The notes: generated from the letters alone by a model not told the origin. Positions 36,617-45,827 are shown, counted from the stretch's first letter. The stretch is 64,000 bases of DNA from an uncultured Faecalibacterium sp. (GCA_934561115.1 CAKTFS010000004.1:16875-80874), one strand, 5' to 3'. A program made the numbers and translations.

Positions 36617-37329
36617 AACAACTCTTCCTTTTTAAGTTTCCCCTCGTCAGGCAAATCAGCCCGAACCTGCCTCTTATACTCATAATAGGTATTCCGGGCA
36701 AGTCCAGTCAATTTCATGCACTCCATGTCATCCAATGTACCGCCAAAGGTCTTGCAGTGGGTGCGGATGATCTGCTTGGCTTCTCTGGCTTTTTTCGTTT
36801 CAAATCCAACACCCTTTTTGCGGCCAACCTGCTTGCCGTTCAGCCGGGCGGTCAAAAGGCCCTCACGGGTGCGCTGGTGCAAGTCGGCAACTTCTTTTTC
36901 GGACTGCTCAAAGGCCAGTTTGATCTGCTCTTTTGCCAAGGCCATCAAATATTCGTTGATGCCCTTCAAGATGAAGTCTACATTTGTCCCTGTCATGGCA
37001 ATGCTGCCGGACAGGGCTTTTTTGTAGGTCTCGGTATCGATGTGGTGCTCTTTCAAGAACACCAGTCGGATGCCCTTGTGGTAGAGGTCTTCGTACAAAG
37101 CAAAACCTTCTTCTGCATTTCTGGACATCCGGGATACTGAATCGAATACCACTATATCACCGGATTTCAAAATCCGATAGAGCTTCAGCCACTCCGGGCG
37201 AAAAATGGATGTGCCGGTGTAAGCTTCCTGCACGATATGGGCAGTCGGGTATTCTGCCTTGATGTTGCGGATCTGGCGGTCGATACTCTGTTTTGCAGTG
37301 GAAATTCTGCAATAGCCATAAATACTCAT
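36613..37329 (-). CDS. Small serine recombinase (resolvase/invertase)
   Basis: The 238-residue protein has the catalytic serine in YGYCRISTAKQSIDRQ (residue 10) and the later active-site arginines in FDSVSRMSRNAEEGF near residue 65. The E-helix follows. A short C-terminal DNA-binding part has an HTH-like stretch (DDMECMKLTGLARNTYYEY). The size is that of a resolvase or invertase rather than of a large integrase. The start overlaps the 49-residue gene stop (ATGA). It may resolve, invert or mobilise the surrounding element. Confidence 0.92.
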   Translation of the reverse strand: MSIYGYCRISTAKQSIDRQIRNIKAEYPTAHIVQEAYTGTSIFRPEWLKLYRILKSGDIVVFDSVSRMSRNAEEGFALYEDLYHKGIRLVFLKEHHIDTETYKKALSGSIAMTGTNVDFILKGINEYLMALAKEQIKLAFEQSEKEVADLHQRTREGLLTARLNGKQVGRKKGVGFETKKAREAKQIIRTHCKTFGGTLDDMECMKLTGLARNTYYEYKRQVRADLPDEGKLKKEELL

Positions 37330-37475
37330 AACTCTTTTCTTTCTGTATCAAAAATGCCGTTCGTCATTTTAGCGTTGCCGATTTGCTGATACAACTCTCT
37401 CAAATGATAGAGAATTTGATACTCTTTTACCTCTACGGCATTTTTAATACTTTTCCGGCACAAGTTTTCTGTCAT
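37326..37475 (-). CDS. 49-residue hypothetical protein
   Basis: Starts MTENLCRKSIKNAVEVKEYQ, helical and charged. Both ends overlap neighbours by ATGA-type junctions (with the LPD28 gene at 37472 and the recombinase at 37329), which is strong evidence for real translation. No family is recognised. Confidence 0.7.
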   Translation of the reverse strand: MTENLCRKSIKNAVEVKEYQILYHLRELYQQIGNAKMTNGIFDTERKEL

Positions 37476-37825
37476 TTCTGCTTCACATAGGTCTTTATAA
37501 ATTCTTCCATTGTGACACATGGCTTTTGATTTTTCTCTGTTCCTCCAAACGGAGCATAGTTCCAGTCGGTTTCCTCGTCAATATATCGCCGCCCACCGTC
37601 CGGTAGTTCCAGCGGTTCCGTAAGGATGATGGTGCCCCAGTGGTTGACCATCACAAAGGGCGCGATCTCACAAGGGATGCCCCGGCACTCGTCATCATGC
37701 CGGACATCGTAGGCGTACAGGCCGTCCGGGATGGTATCTCTCTTGATGCGGATGCTGGTGAACAGTGCAGGCTTTCCGCAAACTGTAATCTCCTCGTAGT
37801 GTTCGGTCATTGCATTAAAGGTCAT
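37472..37825 (-). CDS. LPD28 domain protein
   Basis: A 117-residue protein matching the large-polyvalent-protein-associated domain 28 pattern: GKPALFTSIRIKRDTIPDGL (near residue 18), YAYDVRHDDECRG, WGTIILTEPLELPDGGRRY and the later WNYAPFGG. These domains are common cargo of conjugative elements in Firmicutes; the role is unknown. The start at 37825 has AAGGAGGAACGTCCT; an in-frame ATG further upstream has no spacing for a ribosome binding site. Confidence 0.82.
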   Translation of the reverse strand: MTFNAMTEHYEEITVCGKPALFTSIRIKRDTIPDGLYAYDVRHDDECRGIPCEIAPFVMVNHWGTIILTEPLELPDGGRRYIDEETDWNYAPFGGTEKNQKPCVTMEEFIKTYVKQK

Positions 37826-37838
37826 AGGACGTTCCTCC

Positions 37839-38177
37839 TTAAATTTCAATGATAAAAGCTCTGAATTTCTCTTTGTAGAAGTCCATTGCGCTCTGCGGCA
37901 GAGAAGTCATATTTCCTTCGTTGTCGCATCCGGCCAGAAATCCCGGCCCGGCAAGAACATCGGCTCCATCCCACAGCGGACGATTGAGCGGCAGGCCAAG
38001 CAGCTTGCCTTCATCATTGCAGACCAGTGTGACCTCTGAACCGGTGTCACTTAAGGTGATGCATTCGATCAGCCCGCCTACAAATTTCTGCATAGCTTCA
38101 AGGGTGTTGTCCAACTCGATTTCCTTTGGCAGTTCCATTGGCAGGAGCGCAAGGGCTTTGATTTTTTCTTCTTTCAT
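37839..38177 (-). CDS. DUF3846-type protein
   Basis: A 112-residue protein with the DUF3846 look: an N-terminal segment LDNTLEAMQKFVGGLIECI, followed by VTLVCNDEGKLLGLPLNRPL and VLAGPGFLAGCDNEGNMTSL. These occur in phage-derived and conjugative elements. AGGAGAAGGAG is close to the start. It is 13 nt upstream of the LPD28 gene. Confidence 0.8.
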   Translation of the reverse strand: MKEEKIKALALLPMELPKEIELDNTLEAMQKFVGGLIECITLSDTGSEVTLVCNDEGKLLGLPLNRPLWDGADVLAGPGFLAGCDNEGNMTSLPQSAMDFYKEKFRAFIIEI

Positions 38178-38195
38178 CCTAAAATCTCCTTCTCC

Positions 38196-38912
38196 TTATG
38201 CTACGTTTAGCCTTGTAGCCTTATAGCAGTCAGCGCACATTCCCTCATGGGTAGCGGCAAACTCTGCGGCCTGCATGATGGAACCATCCTTCAGCTTGAC
38301 TCTCTTGATGGGCTGATTGCATCGGGCGCAGATGCAGGGCACAGGCGGCTGTTCCTGCTTCGGGGTAGAGGATTTCGGTTTCGGCTGCTTTTGAGGTTCA
38401 GCCTCCGGCTGCGGTGCAGCATCTTCCGGCAAATCCTCTCCGGCGTAGACATAGAGACCAAGGCCGAACATAGCAAGGTTCTTCACCAAACACCGCATGA
38501 TAGCCTTATTCACATCGAACATGGAGGCTGCTTCTACGGTGCGCTCTTCCATGCCGATCTTTTCACGACGGCGGGTCTGCGGATTGTAGTCCCATTTCGG
38601 AGTAGTGTAGGTATAAGGCACGGCTTTCATGGCTTTGTTGGAACTGTCCAAAACCGGAAGCCACATTTCGTGCGAAACGCCCTCAATGGTAACGGATGTA
38701 TAGACCATAAATCCGGTGATAGGATCATAGACATAGGGCAGACCGTTGAATTTTTTGACTTCATAGCTGGCAGAGGGATACAATTTTTTCACCTCTGCCC
38801 AAGCATACGCCCAGCTCACATACTTCAGCTCGGTATTGCCAGACTTCTTGACCTCCACATGGTCTTTGAAGTCGATGCCAAATAATTTTACGAACGGATT
38901 TTCAGTAGCCAT
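38196..38912 (-). CDS. DUF1071/Sak-type single-strand annealing protein
   Basis: The 238-residue protein opens NPFVKLFGIDFKDHVEVKKS, with YVSWAYAWAEVKKLYP near residue 31 and ASMFDVNKAIMRCLVKNLAM near residue 130, the DUF1071 core of phage recombinases. A proline-rich linker (about 165-190) leads to a C-terminal zinc-finger-like part (CICARCNQPIKRV; MCADCYK). It should work with the YqaJ exonuclease encoded just upstream as a Red-like recombination pair. Confidence 0.82.
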   Translation of the reverse strand: MATENPFVKLFGIDFKDHVEVKKSGNTELKYVSWAYAWAEVKKLYPSASYEVKKFNGLPYVYDPITGFMVYTSVTIEGVSHEMWLPVLDSSNKAMKAVPYTYTTPKWDYNPQTRRREKIGMEERTVEAASMFDVNKAIMRCLVKNLAMFGLGLYVYAGEDLPEDAAPQPEAEPQKQPKPKSSTPKQEQPPVPCICARCNQPIKRVKLKDGSIMQAAEFAATHEGMCADCYKATRLNVA

Positions 38913-38934
38913 AATAAACCCCCTATAAAAAAGA

Positions 38935-38958
38935 CGGCAGGAAAGTACTTTCCTGCCG
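38935..38958 (-). terminator. Perfect palindrome after the YqaJ reading frame
   Basis: CGGCAGGAAAGT pairs with ACTTTCCTGCCG without a loop; on the minus strand TCTTTTTTA follows. It lies between the extended YqaJ frame and the DUF1071 start. Confidence 0.75.
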
Positions 38959-38971
38959 CCATATCCAAAAC

Positions 38972-39904
38972 TTATGCCGCATGAATGATGGTAAATCTGC
39001 GGCTGCTCACATTTTTACTATACTGATTGAAAATATCAGGCTGTTCCTTCTTCAACCGCTGGGAATCCACACGTTTACTTTCGGAGGATACCCACGATAC
39101 CTTATAGCCGGGAGCTGTACCATAGGCGGCATCCTGCATTTCCAATTTCACCTGCTATTCAATCGCAGTCTTTTCCTGTTCCAGCTGTTCGATTTGGTCA
39201 GAAAGAGACTGCCGTTTGTCCAGCAGGTCACGAACTGCATTCAAATCAGCCGTTTTGCTTTTATCATCGTCAGAATACAGCTGGTTGATTTGCTTTGTAT
39301 CTCCCTCGCTTCCGGTGGGTGCAGGCGGAATCTCAGGCATCACGTTGTACTTCCAGAAATGCTCTTCTTTGGCAATGAGATCATCCAAAACAGCCTTATC
39401 ACTAATGATTTTATGAATTACCAGCTCTTTTCCGAAAATCAGAGCAGCAATGTACCAGCAGTCAAAACCACTGACGGCCAGATAGTGATTGACTTGTGCC
39501 ATGTAGTGCGCAGGGATTTTCCCATCCGCCCACTTGTCCGCAGAAAACGGTGAAACCGTCTTGCATTCCAATCCTGCTTTCTGTCCAACGATCAGGCGGT
39601 CAAAATCGGCTAAAAGCAGAGGATGATCCTCGCTCTGGTAGATGGCATTTGCTCTGCGTACTTTCAGCCCGGTTGCTTCGGTAAACCGCTGCGCCACATA
39701 ATCCTCCAAATCACGACCCTGCCGCATGGCTTCGTTGTCGATATTTTCAATGGTATCGCTGATTTTATCGTGGTACACCTGAAATGCGGAGCGATAGGGA
39801 TTCAGGCCAAGAATGGCACCAGCATCCGTGCCGGTAATGCCGCATTTGCGGTAACGGAGCCAATCTTCTTTGGTCAAATTCAATGTAGATACAAGCCTTT
39901 TCAT
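38972..39904 (-). pseudogene. YqaJ-type viral exonuclease, interrupted by an in-frame TAG
   Basis: The first 249 codons (39155-39904) encode the YqaJ domain: KCGITGTDAGAILGLNPYRS near residue 21, catalytic LLADFDRL and GLECKTVSPF, then VNHYLAVSG. The C-terminal coiled coil ends at ...EQEKTAIE, followed by TAG at 39155-39157. The frame then continues without another stop for 60 codons (QVKLEMQDAAYGTAPGYKVS and onward), ending RRFTIIHAA. The second part resembles the usual YqaJ C-terminus. The nuclease core is complete, so the short product may still act. Confidence 0.8.
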
Positions 39905-40239
39905 GCAATGTTCAACCTCTCTTTCATCTGTTCTTCTACGATAGAGAAATCATATTCCACCAAGTCCTTGATAATGGTGGAAAACTCATCCACCAATGTA
40001 CGGTCATCATCCAGCCATAGGGGATACAGAAAATCCAGAATGTTCCGCTGCACCCGAAGATGATTCCAAAAACGCTCATCCATCTTTTTCTCGGTGTCCA
40101 GCGTGATTAAAGCACTGACGATGGTGCTTTTCATCGTGATTTCATAGGCTGTACTGGAAATAGGCTTCGGAAAATTCTTTTCCACACTATCAAGGAACTC
40201 AGAAAATTCCCGGACAGCCCGATTGCTTACATCGTTCAT
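39901..40239 (-). CDS. 112-residue hypothetical protein of the mobile element
   Basis: Helical and charged; AYEITMKSTIVSALITLDTE near residue 31 and VDEFSTIIKDLVEYDFSI near the end. The family is not recognised with confidence. The ATG has AAAGGAGCGAACC. Its stop overlaps the YqaJ start by ATGA, so it belongs to the recombination operon. Confidence 0.75.
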   Translation of the reverse strand: MNDVSNRAVREFSEFLDSVEKNFPKPISSTAYEITMKSTIVSALITLDTEKKMDERFWNHLRVQRNILDFLYPLWLDDDRTLVDEFSTIIKDLVEYDFSIVEEQMKERLNIA

Positions 40240-40250
40240 GGTTCGCTCCT

Positions 40251-41186
40251 TTATGCTGCGGCCAGCATCATCTTGTAGGCTTTATCAATCATCGGATTGC
40301 CCTCTGCGGTGCGCAGGAACAAATTCTCATTGTAGTTTCGGGTCTTACGGATGGGGTCTGCATGGGTAGCGAAGTCCGAAACAGCGTTCACAAAACGCCA
40401 GCCGTTCTTTCCGACCCACTCCAGATCGGGTGCGTTATAATAGCGAGCTTTCAAATCTTCCTGCAAGCGCAGGTTATTCTTCCGCTGGCCATCGGTCAGG
40501 TCTTCGGTGATGGGGAAGAACTCATTGATGAACTCCTGTACCTTGCGGTCAGACAGCTTGATGGTAGTCAACTCATGGATGCCCTTACCCAGTTCCCCCA
40601 TGTAGCTGTTGGCAAGCTGCAAGGTTTCACGAGCGTCCTGCACCCGGAGCAGAACATTTTCGGTGTGGCGGGCAGTCCAGATGCGCTTTGCCGTACCCAG
40701 AGCCAGATTCAGGGTGTTCTGGCAGACTACACGAACCGGGGTCATGGCTACTTTCACACCAGAACTGCCATCGTGACTGTTGAAGAACACAAGATATGGG
40801 GTCACTTCGTCTCCTGCGATAATGTACTTCTCCGGCAGCTTTGCCAGCATCCAGACCTTCTTGCCGCCCTGCAAAGAACCGGCAGTTTCATAAGCAACGC
40901 CCTCACCCAGCAGGTCGTCTGTAAACTGGAATGCTTCTTCGTTCTGCACAATGCGGTAGCGGTCAGACACCACACCCAGAACAGCATCATCGGTGCTGCG
41001 GACGTTAGCCCGATAACCGGGGATCATAGCACCAGTGCCGGAATAGATATTGCGGCTCTCTACCTGCCAATCCAGACCGGCCAGTTCCAAGGCTTCACGG
41101 CTTGCAGGGGCATCCATCACGATACGGCCAAGGCCGTGCCAGGGGGTCTCACGGACAGAGAACATGGTTTCAACGTTTGCAGACAT
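40251..41186 (-). CDS. DUF932 protein
   Basis: The 311-residue protein opens MSANVETMFSVRETPWHGLG, the DUF932 signature of phage and conjugative-element proteins. It continues with NVRSTDDAVLGVVSDRYRIV near residue 65 and PVRVVCQNTLNLAL near residue 155. The start at 41186 has TTTTGGAGGAAATTACT upstream. The function is unknown. It is usually linked to RecT/YqaJ-type recombination clusters, as here. Confidence 0.88.
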   Translation of the reverse strand: MSANVETMFSVRETPWHGLGRIVMDAPASREALELAGLDWQVESRNIYSGTGAMIPGYRANVRSTDDAVLGVVSDRYRIVQNEEAFQFTDDLLGEGVAYETAGSLQGGKKVWMLAKLPEKYIIAGDEVTPYLVFFNSHDGSSGVKVAMTPVRVVCQNTLNLALGTAKRIWTARHTENVLLRVQDARETLQLANSYMGELGKGIHELTTIKLSDRKVQEFINEFFPITEDLTDGQRKNNLRLQEDLKARYYNAPDLEWVGKNGWRFVNAVSDFATHADPIRKTRNYNENLFLRTAEGNPMIDKAYKMMLAAA

Positions 41187-41215
41187 AGTAATTTCCTCCA
41201 AAATTTTTGATCGTC

Positions 41216-41320
41216 TTATTTCTTTTCGATTTGATGAGCCGTCCAGACAATGATTTTCGCAGCACCTTTTCCGACTGCTTTCATCACCTCCACCAATACT
41301 TTTTCTAAGATTTCTGCCAT
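41216..41320 (-). CDS. 34-residue amphipathic peptide
   Basis: MAEILEKVLVEVMKAVGKGA continues with AKIIVWTAHQIEKK. ACGGAGGAAAAATCA precedes the ATG at ideal distance. It lies 29 nt upstream of DUF932. A short amphipathic helix with lysines at the end could be a small membrane peptide or a leader; the function is unknown. Confidence 0.65.
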   Translation of the reverse strand: MAEILEKVLVEVMKAVGKGAAKIIVWTAHQIEKK

Positions 41321-41350
41321 TGATTTTTCCTCCGTTTTTCTGTAAAAATC

Positions 41351-41388
41351 AAAGACCAGTAAGCTGATGTGATTGCTTACTGGTCTTT
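41351..41388. terminator. Terminator upstream of the 34-residue peptide
   Basis: A perfect 14-bp stem AAAGACCAGTAAGC with GCTTACTGGTCTTT and a 10-nt loop. The 200 nt from here to the recombinase fragment hold nothing else that I can name. Confidence 0.8.
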
Positions 41389-41585
41389 CTATCCAAGGGT
41401 ATAATATATCATTATATCTGCTTCAGATACGCCTAACTTGTACCAAGTGTGTCCGCTGTGTCCGTGTTTTTGCGAATCAGTCTTATGTTTTCGTGTCTTT
41501 CAGGTGTTTTATGGGTGGAGATATAAGGATATAAAAAACTTGTTTTGAAAATCTCTGACACAACCGGCACAGCCGACACAGCCTC

Positions 41586-42566
41586 CTACTTCTGAATTTT
41601 CGACCAGATTCCCACAACCACCGTGAGATCCTGCCATTCATTTTTGCGGATTCCCTGATTTCGGGATGCCTTAAAAGCCTTTGCCTCCTCAAAGGAAATC
41701 GAAAAGCGTGCCATCTCTACAAAACCATCCATCGTATATGCTGCGGCGTTTCTCGCCCGTACCTCTGACATCTGAAAGTCGAGTGCCCAGCGAAATTCTT
41801 CATTTGTCAAAGGCGTGATTTGCGCCACACAGCTGTTGATAAGCTCCCGATCAACATCGTTCTTTGATGCCCGCTGCCATTCATCCAGCTTCTGCGAGAT
41901 CAGATTCATGTCCAGTGCTCCACTGCGTTCATCCTCCTGTTCTACGCTCTCATACTGGGATTGCAGATCTGCGATCTGGTTGTCTAAGCCTTTGCGACGG
42001 TCCATAAGTTCCTGTTTGGTGATGATGCCATCTGCACACAGATCAATATACTTGTCCAGCCGCTCTCTCTGCTTAGCGATGCTCTTTTCCAGCATTGCCT
42101 TTCTGGAAATACGAACCGTCTTTTCCTCTGCCATGCAGCGGCTCAGGATCTTATAGACCTCTTTGACTGTCTTTCCCTTGTCAAATGTGAGATGTTCAAA
42201 CACCTTTGCCGCCATCAAGTCCAGCTTCCACTCACTGATAGCCTTGATTTGGCAGCTGATGCTCAAATCAAGGCCATGCTCCTGCAAGTAGCTGATGCTC
42301 GGCCTGCGTGTACGGCGGTAGCACTGAAATCCATGAATTACAGCACCATCCCGGTTCACACGCCACTTGAACTGAATAAATCCTGCACCACAGCTACACC
42401 GGTGGCCTGTCCTGTCCAGCCCTCGCAGCCTTTTCGGCGGGAACCTGCATAAAACTTCTTCTTCATCGTAAAAGCCCGGCAGTTCCTTACGGAGCCGCCG
42501 GGCTTTTTCATCGCATCCTTTCTCTGTTAAAAATTGTTGCGTTTTGTTGCAGAAACTGCTATTATA
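41586..42566 (-). pseudogene. C-terminal part of a large serine recombinase, catalytic domain lost
   Basis: The open frame from 42566 has no good start codon. It contains a zinc-ribbon remnant (HRCSCGAGFIQFKWRVNRDG), CYRRTRRPSISYLQEHGLDL, and the long coiled coil typical of large serine integrases (EKSIAKQRERLDKYIDLCAD). It ends at VVVGIWSKIQK. The N-terminal resolvase domain with the catalytic serine and the recombinase domain are absent. The fragment abuts the promoter of the host glycosyltransferase operon, so it probably marks the right edge of the inserted element. Confidence 0.8.
42537..42565 (+). promoter_or_regulatory. Predicted promoter for the glycosyltransferase operon
   Basis: TTGCGT (42537-42542) and TATTAT (42560-42565) are 17 nt apart; the start codon follows about 50 nt later. 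The promoter lies inside the open end of the recombinase fragment. Confidence 0.55.
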
Positions 42567-42618
42567 TTAACCAGACCATTTCAGTTCTTCTTTTGTATGT
42601 TAAAAAGGAACTTGTGCC

Positions 42619-43701
42619 ATGAAACAGAACTGTTGTGTACTGATCCCCGCCTACCAGCCGCCAGAAAAATTTCAGGAATACGCAGCGGTGCTGCGCGCAG
42701 CCGGCATCCGGGATATTCTGGTGGTGGATGATGGTTCCGGCGAGCAGTATTCATCCGTGTTTGACCGCCTGCGGAGGCTGGAAGGGTGCGAGGTGATCGG
42801 CTACCCGGTAAACCGCGGCAAGGGCGGTGCCATGAAGTACGGCTTTGCGCATATCCGCAGCACCCGGCCCCAGTGTCAGGTGGTGGTTACGGTGGACTGT
42901 GACGGCCAGCACACGGCACAGGATGTGCTGCGGGTGGCACAGGACGCAGCGGAGCACCCCGGCCAGCTCGTGCTGGGTGTGCGTGATTTTACCAAGACGG
43001 CGGACGGCACACCGGTGCCGCTGCGCTCGCGCCTTGGCAACGACTGCAGCACACTGGTGTTCTGGCTGCTGTTCCACTTCTGGCTGCCGGATACGCAGAC
43101 CGGCCTGCGGGGATTTTCCGCTTCGCTGCTGGACGCATTTGAGCAAGTGCAGGGCAGCCGCTATGAGTACGAGACTGAGGTGCTGACCTTTTGCATGAGG
43201 GAGCATGTCCCACTGCGGACGCTGCCCATTACCACGGTGTATGAAAACCAGAACAAGGGCAGCCACTTCCACCCATTGCGGGACAGTGCCCTCATCATGG
43301 CCGTGATGCTGCGGGATCTTGGCCGTTTTCTGCTTTCATCGCTCAGCTCTGCGGTGGTGGATGTGCTGCTGGCATGGTTTTTGATGGACGCGCTGCGCCC
43401 ACTGCTGCCCGGCGAAAATTTCGCCCGCATTGCCGCGGCCACCGTTGGGGCGCGGCTGGTGTCCATGCTGGTAAATTATACCCTGAACCGCAAGCTGGTA
43501 TTCCGGCGGCAGAAACAGGGTCGGACGAGCTTTGCGCGGTATCTGCTGCTGTGTGCGGCCATCATGCTGCTGTCCTCCGGTTTTGTATACCTGACAGCGC
43601 GGTACTTCCTGTGGAATGAAAAAGTAGCAAAACTGGTGGGCGACTGCCTGCTGTTTCTGCTGGGATATCAGATTCAGAGGGCATGGGTGTTTGCATCGTG
43701 A
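42619..43701 (+). CDS. GT2 glycosyltransferase fused to a GtrA domain
   Basis: The 360-residue protein has two parts. Residues 1-230 are a DPM1-like family 2 glycosyltransferase (CVLIPAYQPPEKF, ILVVDDGSGEQYS, VVTVDCDGQHTAQD, and the later TQTGLRGF). Residues 235-360 are a four-helix GtrA membrane domain (FLLSSLSSAVVDVLLAWFLM to GYQIQRAWVF). The expected activity is transfer of a sugar to polyprenyl phosphate, with GtrA helping to flip it. The ATG has AAAAAGGAAC. Its last 19 nt overlap the next gene. Confidence 0.9.
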   Translation: MKQNCCVLIPAYQPPEKFQEYAAVLRAAGIRDILVVDDGSGEQYSSVFDRLRRLEGCEVIGYPVNRGKGGAMKYGFAHIRSTRPQCQVVVTVDCDGQHTAQDVLRVAQDAAEHPGQLVLGVRDFTKTADGTPVPLRSRLGNDCSTLVFWLLFHFWLPDTQTGLRGFSASLLDAFEQVQGSRYEYETEVLTFCMREHVPLRTLPITTVYENQNKGSHFHPLRDSALIMAVMLRDLGRFLLSSLSSAVVDVLLAWFLMDALRPLLPGENFARIAAATVGARLVSMLVNYTLNRKLVFRRQKQGRTSFARYLLLCAAIMLLSSGFVYLTARYFLWNEKVAKLVGDCLLFLLGYQIQRAWVFAS

Positions 43702-45827
43702 AACGTAACAGAAAAAAACAGCTCAAAAAGCAATCCATGGCCGCAGGCAGCAAGGATCGGAAGGAAAAACTGTTCTTTCTGGTCACTGTGATCCTCATGG
43801 TGATCTATCTGCTGTGGCGCATTTTTTTCACCTTGCCGCTGGATCAGGGCATCCCGCAGATGATCTTTGCCGTGCTGCTGATCCTGGCCGAGTGCGTGAC
43901 GGTATCCACCACCTTTGAGCTTTACTACCGTAAGCTGAAAAACGACAGCGGCAAGCTCAAGATGCCGGTGATCTCGCCGGAAGAATACCCGGATGTGGAT
44001 GTGTTCATTGCCACCCACAACGAGCCGTGCGAGGTGCTGTACAAAACCGCCAGCGCCTGCACCTTTATGGACTACCCGGATAAGAACAAAGTACATATCT
44101 ATCTGTGTGATGACGGCTGCCGCCCGGAGGTGGCGCAGCTGGCAAAGGATCTGGGCGTGGGCTACCTGATGGCGCAGGACAACAAGCACGCCAAATCCGG
44201 CAACCTGAACCATGCGCTGGAGTCCACCCATTCGCCGCTGATCGCTACCTTTGATGCGGATATGATCCCGCTGCACAGCTTTCTGATGGATACCGTGCCC
44301 TATTTTGCACTGCCCGATTACATTGATGAGGACGGCATCTGGTACCGCCGCACCGAGGAGGAAAAAGAGGAGAAGTTCAAGATCGGCCTGATCCAGACGC
44401 CCCAGAGCTTCTATAACCTTGATCTGTTCCAGTTCAACCTTTATTCCGAAGAGCAGATTCCCAACGAGCAGGACTTCTTTTCCATGGAAGTCAACCAGAT
44501 GCGCAATTCCTCCAATGCCTGTGCCTACACCGGCAGCAACACCATGATCCTGCGCGCCGCCATGGAGGAGATCGGCGGCTTCCCATACCACACCATCACC
44601 GAAGATTTTGAGACCAGCTGCCGTCTGCAGATGGCCGGGTACATCACCTATGCCACCGATAAGGTGGAGGCCCACGGTCTTTCCACCACCGATATCCGCT
44701 CCATGATGCGCCAGCGGGTGCGCTGGGCCAGAGGCGTGATCCAGAGCCTGCAGAACACTCATGCCATCTTTTCCACCAAGCTGCCGTTCAGCGCGCGCAT
44801 CACCTACCTGAACTCGTTTCTGTACTGGTGGTCGTTTTTCAACCGGCTCATCTTCATTCTGGCACCTATCATGTTTGCGCTGTTCGATTTTCAGGTAGTC
44901 AACTGCACCCTGAAGGAACTGCTGATCTTCTGGCTGCCAAGCTACTTCTTCTACAGCCAGTCCATGCGGATGCTTTCCAGCAATATCCGCAACCAGAAGT
45001 GGAGCCAGATCATCGATACCACCTTTGCACCCTCGCTGGTCATTCCGGTGCTGCTGGAAACACTGCACATCCGTGAGACGAAGTTCAAGGTGACCAACAA
45101 GAAAAAGACCACTAATAACAGCCGGGCTGTGGGCTATATGATCCCGCATCTGGTTCTGGTGGTGCTTTCGGTGCTGGCTATCATCCGCTTTGTCCACGGC
45201 AAATACGGCATTGCGCTGATCTACAGTGCCGTGATCATCTACTGGCTGTGCCATAACCTGATCTCGCTGCTGTACGCACTTGCCTTTATGCTGGGCCGGG
45301 ATATGCCCCGCAAGAGCGAGCGCATTGCCGCGCAGGAAAAGGCTGTGCTGCGCTGGGACGGCGGAGAGATGCTCTGCCGCACCGATAATGTTTCGGATGG
45401 CGGTGTGTGTTTAATCGCTCCGGGCCAGCTGCCGCAGGACGTTACGGCGTTTACCCTGAAGATTTCTACTGACCGCTACGAGGCCGACCTGAAAGCAGCC
45501 CGGGTCAATGAGACCCGGCTGGAAAAGAACAGCCGTTTCCTGCACGAGGACGAACGGGACGACGAGCACCACCTGTGCACCTTTACCGTAGAGCCGGTGG
45601 ATGAACACGCACACCGGCAGTATGTGCAGGTGGTGTACGACCGCTCCACCGCCATCCCTCGGGAACTGGATATGTGGAACACCACCTTTGATGATCTGCT
45701 GCGCATCCTGACCCGGCGTTTCCAGAATCTGCTGCATATCTTCCACAGCAAGAATGGCCGTCATGCCGAGGATGCCGAACACCGGCGCAGAAGGAGAGTG
45801 CGAAAACATGCTGCTGTCCATTCTTAA
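43683..45827 (+). CDS. Cellulose-synthase-like glycosyltransferase with PilZ domain
   Basis: The 714-residue processive GT2 (BcsA-like) protein has TM helices at about 30-75. The catalytic domain has VFIATHNEPCEV, ATFDADMIP (DxD), HTITEDFETSC (TED) and the QRVRWARG polymerase motif. More helices span about 370-530, and a PilZ domain runs from about 540. Both c-di-GMP motifs are intact: RKSER at residue 543 and NVSDGG at 569. It should make a beta-linked polysaccharide under c-di-GMP control. No BcsB-like partner is present. A GTG at 43698 overlapping the previous stop is an alternative start. Confidence 0.88.
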   Translation: MGVCIVKRNRKKQLKKQSMAAGSKDRKEKLFFLVTVILMVIYLLWRIFFTLPLDQGIPQMIFAVLLILAECVTVSTTFELYYRKLKNDSGKLKMPVISPEEYPDVDVFIATHNEPCEVLYKTASACTFMDYPDKNKVHIYLCDDGCRPEVAQLAKDLGVGYLMAQDNKHAKSGNLNHALESTHSPLIATFDADMIPLHSFLMDTVPYFALPDYIDEDGIWYRRTEEEKEEKFKIGLIQTPQSFYNLDLFQFNLYSEEQIPNEQDFFSMEVNQMRNSSNACAYTGSNTMILRAAMEEIGGFPYHTITEDFETSCRLQMAGYITYATDKVEAHGLSTTDIRSMMRQRVRWARGVIQSLQNTHAIFSTKLPFSARITYLNSFLYWWSFFNRLIFILAPIMFALFDFQVVNCTLKELLIFWLPSYFFYSQSMRMLSSNIRNQKWSQIIDTTFAPSLVIPVLLETLHIRETKFKVTNKKKTTNNSRAVGYMIPHLVLVVLSVLAIIRFVHGKYGIALIYSAVIIYWLCHNLISLLYALAFMLGRDMPRKSERIAAQEKAVLRWDGGEMLCRTDNVSDGGVCLIAPGQLPQDVTAFTLKISTDRYEADLKAARVNETRLEKNSRFLHEDERDDEHHLCTFTVEPVDEHAHRQYVQVVYDRSTAIPRELDMWNTTFDDLLRILTRRFQNLLHIFHSKNGRHAEDAEHRRRRRVRKHAAVHS

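Noticed and set aside
38972-39157. TAG decoded as pyrrolysine in the YqaJ gene
   Set aside because: No pyl genes are visible, and a single nonsense change is simpler; Pyl is known mainly from methylamine methyltransferases.
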